DNA from: Streptomyces xiaopingdaonensis
GTDB lineage: Bacteria; Actinomycetota; Actinomycetes; Streptomycetales; Streptomycetaceae
NCBI RefSeq assembly: GCF_000262345.1
Contig: NZ_AJTQ01000040.1
Location: 1-51,203, forward strand
Direction: 5' to 3'
DNA: 51,203 nt
The stretch's first letter is position 1; the number at the start of each line of letters is the position of its first letter. The position numbers and the translations under genes are program-made. This document shows, piece after piece, positions 42,433 to 49,616 of this stretch. A model generated the notes under the pieces. That model was not told where the DNA came from and did no database searches. It saw only the letters and a list, made by a program, of their open reading frames with translations.

Positions 42433-44033
42433 CGGACGGAAGAGTGCACGACGTCCTCGTCGTCGGTGCGGGCTTCGCCGGGCTGTACGCGGTGCACGCC
42501 TCGCGCGCCGCCGGACTCGACGTCGTCTGCCTGGAAGCCGGCGACGGCGTCGGCGGCACCTGGTACTTCAACCGCTACCCCGGCGCCCGCTGCGACGTCG
42601 AATCCGTCGACTACTCCTACTCCTTCGACGAGCAGCTACAGAACGACTGGCCGTGGAGCGAGCGCTACGCCACCCAGCCGGAGATCCTCGCCTACCTCGA
42701 GCACGTCGCCGACCGCTTCGGCCTGCGCGAACACGTGCGCCTCGGCACCCGCGTCGACGCGGCCGAGTTCGACGAGTCCGCCTCGGCCTGGACGGTGCGC
42801 ACCGCCGCAGGCGAGGAGCACAGCGCCCGCCACCTCCTCTTCGCGACGGGCTCCCTCTCGGCGCCCAACAAGCCCCGCATACCGGGCATCGACGAGTTCG
42901 CGGGCGAGACGTACTACACGGCGCGCTGGCCGGACCCGCACCCCTCGCTCGCCGGCAAGCGCGTCGGCGTCATCGGCACGGGCTCGTCCGGCATCCAGTC
43001 GGTGCCGCTCCTCGCGGAGGAGGCAGCGTCGCTCACCGTCTTCCAGCGCACGGCCAACTACAGCGTCCCGGCGCTCAATCGGCGACTCACAGACGCCGAC
43101 CAGGCACGCATCCGCGCCGAGTACCCGGAGCGCAGGCGCAGAGCCCGACTCAGCGGCGGCGGTTCGCCGCACGTGCCGTACCCGAAGCGGGCGGCGGAGT
43201 GCACCCCCGAGGAGCGCGAGGCGGCACTGGAAGAGGGATGGCGCGCCGGCGGTGTCCTCTTCGGGAAGACCTTCCCCGACCAGTACACCGACCTGGAGTC
43301 GAACGACCACGCACGGCGGTTCGCCGAGCGGAAGATCCGGGAGCTCGTCGAAGACCCGCAGACGGCCGAGGATCTCATCCCGACCGACCACCCACTCGGC
43401 ACCAAGCGGATCTGCACCGACTCCGGCTACTTCGAGGCGTTCAACCACCCCCACGTCGCACTCGTCAACCTCAGGCGGGACCCGCTCGTACGGATCACCC
43501 CCGACGGCGCCGAGACCCGCGGCGGCCACCACCCGCTCGACGTCCTCGTCTGCGCCACCGGCTTCGACGCGATGACGGGCGCGCTCACCCGGATCGACAT
43601 CCGCGGCCCCCGCGGCGCGCGCCTCGCGGAGACCTGGGCCGAAGGGCCCGTCACCTACCTCGGGCTCCAAGTGCCCGGCTTTCCGAACCTGTTCACCGTC
43701 AACGGCCCGGGCGCGCCCTCGGTCCTCTCCAACATGGTGCTCACGGCCGAGCAGCAGGTCGACTGGATCCTCCGCTTCGTACGCGAGGCCGACGCCCGCG
43801 GCGCGACCCAGGTGGAGCCCCGCGACGACGCGGCCGAGAAATGGACGGCCCATGTCCAGGAGGCGGCCGACGCGACCCTCTTCCCCCGCGCCGAGTCCTG
43901 GTACCTCGGCGCCAACATCCCCGGCAAGCCCCGGAGATTCATGCCGTACGTGGCCGGTCTCGGCGCGTACACGGCGCGCTGCGAGGAGATCCGCGACGGC
44001 GGCTACGAGGGCTTCCTCCTCACCACGCGCTGA
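42429..44033 (+). CDS. Baeyer-Villiger-type flavin monooxygenase
   Basis: A 534-residue class B flavoprotein. The FAD fold is VVGAGFAGLYAVHASRAAG at residues 11-29, GDGVGGTWYFNRYPGARCD is the typical BVMO stretch after it, and GVIGTGSSGIQ is the NADPH fold. The fingerprint region (157-168) is FAGETYYTARWP, where the consensus FxGxxxHxxxW has His; here it is Tyr163. The later ATGF signature is present. It should insert oxygen next to a ketone to form an ester or lactone. It is cotranscribed with the hydrolase (ATGA overlap) and ipdC under operator site 9. The His-to-Tyr change may alter coupling or specificity. Confidence 0.88.
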   Translation: MTDGRVHDVLVVGAGFAGLYAVHASRAAGLDVVCLEAGDGVGGTWYFNRYPGARCDVESVDYSYSFDEQLQNDWPWSERYATQPEILAYLEHVADRFGLREHVRLGTRVDAAEFDESASAWTVRTAAGEEHSARHLLFATGSLSAPNKPRIPGIDEFAGETYYTARWPDPHPSLAGKRVGVIGTGSSGIQSVPLLAEEAASLTVFQRTANYSVPALNRRLTDADQARIRAEYPERRRRARLSGGGSPHVPYPKRAAECTPEEREAALEEGWRAGGVLFGKTFPDQYTDLESNDHARRFAERKIRELVEDPQTAEDLIPTDHPLGTKRICTDSGYFEAFNHPHVALVNLRRDPLVRITPDGAETRGGHHPLDVLVCATGFDAMTGALTRIDIRGPRGARLAETWAEGPVTYLGLQVPGFPNLFTVNGPGAPSVLSNMVLTAEQQVDWILRFVREADARGATQVEPRDDAAEKWTAHVQEAADATLFPRAESWYLGANIPGKPRRFMPYVAGLGAYTARCEEIRDGGYEGFLLTTR

Positions 44034-44053
44034 CCACCACGGGAAGGAACCGC

Positions 44054-45160
44054 ATGACCGAGCAACCGGCCGCGGGCCGCCTGCGCACCCGCGCGACCGC
44101 GCTCTTCGGCGTCGAGGTGCCCGTCGTCCAGACGGGCATGGGGTACGTCTCCGACCCGCGTCTCACCGCTGCCACCGCGGAGGCCGGCGGGCTCGGCATC
44201 CTCTCGGCCGGACTGCTCTCCTACGAGCAGCTCGCCGCCGCCATCGACGAGGTGCAGGCGCGCACGGACCGCCCGTTCGGCGTCAACGTCCGCGCCGACC
44301 AGCCGGACGTCGAGCGGCGGATCGACCTGATGGCACGCAGGGGCGTGCGCGTCGCCTCCTTCGCGCTCGCCCCGCGGCAGCCGCTCATCGCGCGGTGCAA
44401 GGAGGCCGGGCTCGTCGTGGTGCCCTCGGTGGGCGCGCGGCGGCATGCGGAGAAGGTCGCCTCCTGGGGCGCCGACGCGGTCGTCGTCCAGGGCGGCGAA
44501 GGCGGCGGGCACACCGGACAGGTGCCGACGAGCCTGCTGCTGCCGCAGGTCAGGGACGCGGTGGACATCGTCGTGATCGGCGCGGGCGGCTACTTCGACG
44601 GACGCGGGCTCGTCTCCGCACTCGCCTACGGAGCCGACGGCATCGCGATGGGCACGCGCTTCCTCCTCACCAGCGACAGCCCCGTCGCGGCGGAGGTCAA
44701 GGAGGAATACCTCCGCAAGACGGTGCACGACACCGTGCTCACCAGCGAGATCGACGGCGTACCGCAGCGCGTCGTACGCGGCCGCACCGTCGATGCGCTG
44801 GAGCGCACCTCCGGCCCCGGCCGGCTGGTCAGGGCCGCGCGGAACGCCGTCGCCTTCCGGCGCATGTCCGGGACGCCGTGGCGCGAGATGGTACGGGAGG
44901 GGCTCGCGATGCGCCGTGCGCACAACCTGAGTTGGAGCCGGGTGGTGATGGCGGCCAACGCGCCCATGCTCTACCGGACGGCGCTCCTCGACGGCCGCCC
45001 GAACGAGGGCGTGATGGCGACGGGCCAGGTCCTCGGCGTCATCGACGACCTGCCGAGCTGCCGGGAACTGATCGCCCGCCTCACCCGGGAGGCCACCGAA
45101 GTGCTCGACCGCCTCGCCGCGACCGGCGGCCCCGTGTCCACGGCGGACCGCGCGCACTGA
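44054..45160 (+). CDS. ipdC: IpdC-like nitronate monooxygenase-fold FMN protein
   Basis: A 368-residue FMN-binding TIM-barrel protein of the nitronate monooxygenase family. Segments are VPVVQTGMGYVSDPRLTAA, GGLGILSAGLL, VVVQGGEGGGHTGQVPT and GADGIAMGTRFLL. The fold and length agree with IpdC, the reductase/dehydrogenase that converts the 5-hydroxy-indene CoA ester before EchA20 acts. The ATG 44054 follows GAAGGAAC. Its presence in the BVMO operon physically joins that operon to the HIP pathway. Confidence 0.86.
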   Translation: MTEQPAAGRLRTRATALFGVEVPVVQTGMGYVSDPRLTAATAEAGGLGILSAGLLSYEQLAAAIDEVQARTDRPFGVNVRADQPDVERRIDLMARRGVRVASFALAPRQPLIARCKEAGLVVVPSVGARRHAEKVASWGADAVVVQGGEGGGHTGQVPTSLLLPQVRDAVDIVVIGAGGYFDGRGLVSALAYGADGIAMGTRFLLTSDSPVAAEVKEEYLRKTVHDTVLTSEIDGVPQRVVRGRTVDALERTSGPGRLVRAARNAVAFRRMSGTPWREMVREGLAMRRAHNLSWSRVVMAANAPMLYRTALLDGRPNEGVMATGQVLGVIDDLPSCRELIARLTREATEVLDRLAATGGPVSTADRAH

Positions 45161-45214
45161 ACACCGCAGGCGTCCGGGGCACTCCCCGCGCCGAGAGCAG
45201 GGATCGAGGAGAAG

Positions 45215-45661
45215 ATGGCCGACCGACAGGCGCTCGGGCACACCGGCGCCCCCTTCAGGCTCGACGTCGAACGCGGCAAGGTCCGCGAGTTCGCGCGGGC
45301 CACCGGCAGCAGCAACCCCGCCTACCTGGACTCCGACGAGCCGCCGTGCCCGCCGACCTTCCTCACCACGCAGTTCTTCTGGCAGGAGGGGAAGGCGGAC
45401 GCCTGGCAGCGCGTCGCCCTCGACCAGCAGCGCGGCCTCCACGCCGAGCAGGAGTACGTCTTCCACGGGCCTCCGCCCACCGCGGGCACCGAGCTGACCG
45501 CCCGGTCGACGGTGACCGAGATGTACACCAAGCAGGGCAGGCGAGGCGGCGAGCTCACCTTCGCCGTGATGGTCACCGAGTTCCGTGACGCGGACGGCCG
45601 TCTCGTGGCGGAGGCGAGGATGACCGGCGTCGAGACCGGCGGCGTCCCGGAGGCGTCGTGA
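45215..45661 (+). CDS. MaoC-like hot-dog protein, noncatalytic-type subunit
   Basis: A 148-residue protein of the FAS1-like/MaoC N-terminal dehydratase type. FARATGSSNPAYLD is at the place of the catalytic loop, but the acidic residue and His of the R-hydratase motif are missing. Such subunits pair with a catalytic MaoC partner, as ChsH1/ChsH2 do in mycobacterial cholesterol side-chain breakdown. It overlaps the next gene by four bases (GTGA). ATG 45215 follows GAGGAG. Confidence 0.82.
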   Translation: MADRQALGHTGAPFRLDVERGKVREFARATGSSNPAYLDSDEPPCPPTFLTTQFFWQEGKADAWQRVALDQQRGLHAEQEYVFHGPPPTAGTELTARSTVTEMYTKQGRRGGELTFAVMVTEFRDADGRLVAEARMTGVETGGVPEAS

Positions 45662-46071
45662 CGACGGGCCGCGCCGCGCTCCCGCCCGCGCCCGGGCCCG
45701 TCGTGCACGGACCTGTGACGCGCACCGACTTCGTCCGCTACCAGGGCGCCTCGGGCGACATGAACCCCATCCACCACGACGAGGAGTACGCCAGGGCCGC
45801 CGGCTTTCCCTCTCCGTTCTCGGTGGGGATGTTCCAGGCGGGGCTCCTCGCCTCCTGGGCCACGGACTGGCTCGGCGCGCACAACGTGCGCCGCTTCCGG
45901 GCCAGGTTCGCCGAGCAGGTGTGGCCGGGGGACACCCTCACCTGCGAGGGCGAGATGGTCGGTGATCTGGAGGAGGGCGGGGAGCGGTACGTGGAGCTGG
46001 AGTTGCGCTGCGCACGGCAGACCGGGGGCGTCGCGGTGCGCGCCTGGGCGACCTTCGCGGTCCCCCGGTGA
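45658..46071 (+). CDS. MaoC-like (R)-enoyl-CoA hydratase subunit
   Basis: A 137-residue hot-dog protein with the complete hydratase motif ASGDMNPIHHDEEYARAAGFP, including the catalytic Asp and His. The partner upstream lacks these residues, so the two are likely halves of one heteromeric enzyme hydrating a bulky enoyl-CoA. GTG 45658 overlaps its partner, and its own stop overlaps the TetR start (GTGA), so three genes are translationally coupled. Confidence 0.86.
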   Translation: MTTGRAALPPAPGPVVHGPVTRTDFVRYQGASGDMNPIHHDEEYARAAGFPSPFSVGMFQAGLLASWATDWLGAHNVRRFRARFAEQVWPGDTLTCEGEMVGDLEEGGERYVELELRCARQTGGVAVRAWATFAVPR

Positions 46072-46667
46072 GAGCCGGCGTGATGGCGGGGAGCGACCGC
46101 CGCCGTCTCATACTCGACCGCGCGGCCCCGCTCTTCGCCCGAAAGGGCATCGGCGGCTGCACGGTCCGCGAGATCGCCGAGGCGACCGGCATCCTCTCGG
46201 GCAGCCTCTACCACTACTTCGACTCCAAGGACGCGATCGTCGAGGAGATCGTCGCCGAGTACCTCGGCGCACTCGACGCCGCCTACGGCGCCGTGCTCGC
46301 CACCGGCGGTGACGCCGCGACACGTCTCCGCGCCCTGGTCCTCGCGTCGCTGCACGTCTCGCACGCCCACCCGCACGCGACGGAGGTCTACCAGCTCAAC
46401 CGCGGCTACTTCGCCTCGCACGACCGCTTCGCCGCCGTACGCGAGGCCGCCGCACGGATCTTCGGGACGTGGCAGGAGGCGATCGCCGACGGGGTCGCTG
46501 AGCACGCCTTCCGCCGGGACGTGGAGGCACGCGTCTTCCACCGCTTCCTGCGGGACGCCGTCTTCCTCTCGGTGCGGTGGTTCCGCCCCTCCGAGGTCTA
46601 CGGCGTCGAGGAACTCGCCACGGACACCGCGGAGATCTTCCTGGAGGGCTTCGGCGCGGACGAGTGA
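46068..46667 (+). CDS. Second TetR-family regulator related to KstR2
   Basis: A 199-residue TetR. Its helix-turn-helix (CTVREIAEATGILSGSLYHYFDSK) and C-terminal FHRFLRDAVFLSVRWFRPSEVY parallel those of KstR2, so it is a paralogue or relative with a similar CoA-ester ligand pocket. It begins at GTG 46068 overlapping the MaoC stop, or ATG 46083. As the last gene of the BVMO operon it may respond to an intermediate made by these enzymes. I did not find a distinct second operator type. Confidence 0.84.
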   Translation: MRAGVMAGSDRRRLILDRAAPLFARKGIGGCTVREIAEATGILSGSLYHYFDSKDAIVEEIVAEYLGALDAAYGAVLATGGDAATRLRALVLASLHVSHAHPHATEVYQLNRGYFASHDRFAAVREAAARIFGTWQEAIADGVAEHAFRRDVEARVFHRFLRDAVFLSVRWFRPSEVYGVEELATDTAEIFLEGFGADE

Positions 46668-46725
46668 GGCCGGCCGAACGCACCGGGAATCCAATCTCCG
46701 TGCCGCGGAGCGACGTTGGGCGCCC

Positions 46726-47322
46726 TCACGCCGGCACGACCGGCTCCCCGTCCAGGGAGACGCCGGCGTTGCCGAGCTCCTCCAGGGCCCTGTCCGTCGT
46801 CTCCCGGGCGACGCCGGCCGTGTAGTCGAGGAGGACGCGCGTGGCGAAGCCGTCGCGGACGGCGTCGAGCGCCGTCGCGCGGACGCAGTGGTCGGTGGCG
46901 ATGCCCACCACGTCGACCGAGGTGACGCCGCGCGCACGCAGCCAGTCGGTGAGCCGGGTTCCCGCCGCGTCCGCACCGTCGAAGCCGCTCTTGGAGGCGG
47001 CGTGCTCGCCCTTGTAGAAGACCTCGCGAACGGCTGCGGACTCGGCGGCCGCCGCGAAGTACGGGTGGAAGGCCGCGCCTTCGGTGCCGGCGACGCAGTG
47101 CGCGGGAAACGAGGTGCGGAAGTCGGGGTCGGCGGAGAAGTGGCCGCCCGGGTCGATGTGGTGGTCGCGGGTGGCGACGATCTCCGCGTACACGCCCTCG
47201 GCCGCCGTCCTCGCCACGAGCCCGGCGATGGCGGCGGCCCGCCCGGCGCCGCCCGGGACGGGGACGCTGCCGCCCTCGCAGAAGTCTTTCTGCACATCGA
47301 TCACCAACAGTGCCCGCACCAT
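46726..47322 (-). CDS. pncA: Nicotinamidase/isochorismatase-family hydrolase
   Basis: A 198-residue cysteine hydrolase. The catalytic Asp is in ALLVIDVQKDFCEGG, the metal ligands are in RDHHIDPGGHF, the Lys is in FYKGEH and the nucleophilic Cys is in GIATDHCVRATALDA. This set is that of nicotinamidase PncA, which deamidates nicotinamide to nicotinate for NAD salvage, and not of plain isochorismatases. ATG 47320-47322 follows GAGGGAG. It converges on the KstR2-like regulon and seems unrelated to it. Confidence 0.88.
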   Translation of the reverse strand: MVRALLVIDVQKDFCEGGSVPVPGGAGRAAAIAGLVARTAAEGVYAEIVATRDHHIDPGGHFSADPDFRTSFPAHCVAGTEGAAFHPYFAAAAESAAVREVFYKGEHAASKSGFDGADAAGTRLTDWLRARGVTSVDVVGIATDHCVRATALDAVRDGFATRVLLDYTAGVARETTDRALEELGNAGVSLDGEPVVPA

Positions 47323-47554
47323 GGCCACTCCCTCGTCCGTCTGCTGCCGCCTCCCTGCGACCGGTGCCCGTCCGCGGCGGTGCGCTCGCTCGCCGGGGTC
47401 ACTGTTCACCCGAGCGGGGCCCGCCGGCGGACGAGCCGCGAGCGGTCCAACACGCCTGCGGCACACTGCCGTTGACGGAAGCGGACGCGACGTCGAAGAG
47501 CGGCCGCTCGCGCGTCGCGCGCCGCTGTGCGCTGGGAAAACTCCCGGGCGGACG

Positions 47555-47560
47555 TAGGAT
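47555..47560 (+). promoter_or_regulatory. -10 box TAGGAT of a possibly leaderless transcript
   Basis: TAGGAT ends seven bases before the ATG at 47568, so transcription would begin at or next to the start codon. There is no Shine-Dalgarno sequence between them, and the -35 match is weak. Confidence 0.5.
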
Positions 47561-47567
47561 CGCACAC

Positions 47568-47867
47568 ATGGCCGACATCATCGACAGAAGTACGCATCGG
47601 GAGCTGATCGACCTCCAGCGCGCCGTGAACGGCGCCTTCGCCGCCCTCGACGGCCATGCCAGGGACGTCGGAAAACCGGGCATCGAGTGGACGGACGAGG
47701 AGAAGGCCGAGGCCGCGCGGCTGCGGGGCGTGGTGCAGCAGGCGGTCGTCGAGAAGAACAGGGCGCTCCAGGAGTCGGGGCTCCCCGCCGAGCACGGTGC
47801 TTTCCAGGCGAGCCAGGCGTTGAAGGACGCGGCCAAGTCGGAGTCGGAGGAGAGCGCGGGGGAGTAG
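47568..47867 (+). CDS. Small conserved-looking hypothetical protein
   Basis: A 99-residue, charged, Ala- and Glu-rich protein with no Cys and no signal peptide or membrane segment. It looks mostly alpha-helical (THRELIDLQRAVNGAFAALD, then DEEKAEAARLRGVVQQAVVEK). I do not recognise a named family. Codon bias is normal, and the -10 box directly upstream supports a real gene with leaderless translation. Confidence 0.72.
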   Translation: MADIIDRSTHRELIDLQRAVNGAFAALDGHARDVGKPGIEWTDEEKAEAARLRGVVQQAVVEKNRALQESGLPAEHGAFQASQALKDAAKSESEESAGE

Positions 47868-48091
47868 CGCGTTCCGGGGCTCGGCCTCGTGCGGTGGGGC
47901 TCTCGCGTTCGGGTAACCGCCGCGAAATCCACGGTGGTTGGCACACGGATTCTTCACTTCGCCGCGGTTTCTGACATGTTCACGCGCGTAGATTCCCGGG
48001 CAGGAATCGTGCGACCGAACACCCGTCACACGGGCGCCGTGCGCCGGTACCGGCGCCGGAGGCGTCCGTCCCCCACGCGATGGGATGAACC

Positions 48092-48886
48092 GTGATACGC
48101 AGAACCCTCTACGCCGCCGCGGCCGCCGGAGCGGTGGCCGTCGCAGCCGTCGCAGTCCCCACGGCCACGGCCGGGCCGGCGCCCGGGGCGCTCGAAGCAC
48201 CCGCCGACTACTACCAGGACGCCGAAGGCAAGACCGGCGGGGAGCTCAAGGACGCACTCCACACCATCATCTCCACCGACGCCGAGGCCATCTCCTACGA
48301 CGAGGTCTGGGACGCCCTGAAGGAGACCGACAAGGACCCCGACAACTCCTCGAACGTCATCCTCCTCTACACCGGCCGCTCCCAGTCGGCGGGCGACAAC
48401 GGGGGCGACTCGGGGCAGTGGAACCGCGAGCACGTCTGGGCCAAGTCGCACGGCGACTTCGGCACCTCGACGGGGCCCGGAACCGACGTCCACCACCTGA
48501 GGCCCACCGACGTCCAGGTCAACAGCGTGCGCGGGAACAAGGACTTCGACGAGGGAGGCGAGGAAGTCGAGGACGCCCCCGGCAACTTCACCGACGACGA
48601 CTCCTTCGAGCCGCGCGACGAGGTCAAGGGCGACGTCGCCCGGATGATCCTCTACATGGACGTCCGGTACGAGGGCGACGACTCCTGGCCCGACCTCGAG
48701 GCCAACGACGAGGTGGACAACGGCTCGGCGCCCAACCTCGGCCGCGTCTCGGTCCTGAAGGAGTGGAGCGCGCAGGACCCGCCGGACGCGTTCGAAGAGA
48801 ACCGCAACGACGTCATCTACGAGCAGGTCCAGCACAACCGGAACCCGTTCGTGGATCACCCGGAGTGGGTCGACGAGATCTACTGA
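48092..48886 (+). CDS. Secreted endonuclease I family nuclease
   Basis: A 264-residue protein with a signal peptide (basic MIRRT, hydrophobic AAAAAGAVAVAAVAV, then TATAGPAP). The mature part has the endonuclease I signature with a beta-beta-alpha metal site: WNREHVWAKSHGDFG, with the catalytic His, and DVHHLRPTDVQVNSVRGN. It should cut extracellular DNA, probably for phosphate or nucleoside scavenging. GTG 48092 has only a weak GGGATG upstream. A perfect hairpin terminator follows. Length is normal. Confidence 0.9.
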   Translation: MIRRTLYAAAAAGAVAVAAVAVPTATAGPAPGALEAPADYYQDAEGKTGGELKDALHTIISTDAEAISYDEVWDALKETDKDPDNSSNVILLYTGRSQSAGDNGGDSGQWNREHVWAKSHGDFGTSTGPGTDVHHLRPTDVQVNSVRGNKDFDEGGEEVEDAPGNFTDDDSFEPRDEVKGDVARMILYMDVRYEGDDSWPDLEANDEVDNGSAPNLGRVSVLKEWSAQDPPDAFEENRNDVIYEQVQHNRNPFVDHPEWVDEIY

Positions 48887-48895
48887 CGCGCCAAC

Positions 48896-48912
48896 CGGCC
48901 GTCGTACGGCCG
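48896..48912 (+). terminator. Hairpin terminator after the nuclease gene
   Basis: CGGCCGT at 48896-48902 pairs perfectly with ACGGCCG at 48906-48912 around a CGT loop, ten bases after the stop codon. Confidence 0.65.
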
Positions 48913-49062
48913 CAGTACACGCGCCGCCGGGTCGTCCGGGCCGATCCGGAGCCCGGCGGCGCACGCCGGCGCCCCTGCGCGCGGCGTACGCCCCCTCCGC
49001 CCTGCAACCAAGCGGGCGAGGGGAGTTGGTGACCCGCGGGCGCGCCGGGCGTTGAACGGGAC

Positions 49063-49545
49063 ATGGAGACAACTCGCACCGCCCACCGACTCGGCGGCGC
49101 CGCACTCGCGCTCGCCGCCGCCCTGCTGCCCCTCGCCGCCACCCCGGCCTCCGCCGCCGGCACGGCGGCAGACGGAGCGAAGAGCCCGGCCGGCGCCGGA
49201 TCCCGATCCGCCGACCACGAGGCGCGGCTCGGAGCCGACCGCCCCACCGGCGGCCTCGAACTCACCCTCTCCGACGGCGAGGGGACCTGGACCCGCGCCG
49301 TCCGCCTCTACTGCCCCTCGGGCACCGGTACCCACCCGCAAGGACCCGCGGCCTGCGCCGACCTCGCGAGGGCGCACGGCGACCCGGGTGCCGTCCCTCC
49401 GGCCACCGGAGCCTGCTCGATGATCCACGACCCCGTCACCGCGACCGCCTTCGGCACCTTCCGCGGCCGGACCGTCGAATGGGAGGAGACCTTCCCCAAC
49501 GAGTGCCTGCTCCATCGCAGCTCAGGGGACCTCTTCCGCTTCTGA
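49063..49545 (+). CDS. SSI-family secreted subtilisin inhibitor
   Basis: A 160-residue precursor with a signal peptide (ALALAAALLPLAATPASAA) and the SSI fold. The four cysteines that form two disulfides are in YCPSGTG, AACADL, GACSMIHDP and PNECLL. The reactive-site loop has Met in CSMIHDP at the place of P1, as in classical SSI, which inhibits subtilisin-like proteases. Start is the ATG at 49063; upstream frames are not conserved. SSI proteins are a good marker of Streptomyces and relatives. A linker of about 25 residues before the domain is unusual. Confidence 0.9.
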   Translation: METTRTAHRLGGAALALAAALLPLAATPASAAGTAADGAKSPAGAGSRSADHEARLGADRPTGGLELTLSDGEGTWTRAVRLYCPSGTGTHPQGPAACADLARAHGDPGAVPPATGACSMIHDPVTATAFGTFRGRTVEWEETFPNECLLHRSSGDLFRF

Positions 49546-49616
49546 CGCGCCGCGCCGGAGGACCGGTCGGGCGGCACGCGTGTCAACGCCCGCTCGACCT
49601 GGTATCCCTGGGCACC

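Noticed and set aside
49007..49020. ACCAAGCGGGCGAG before the SSI gene, similar to the KstR2-type half-site
   Set aside because: Only one half-site matches; the TTGCT half is absent and the gene is unrelated to the regulon.
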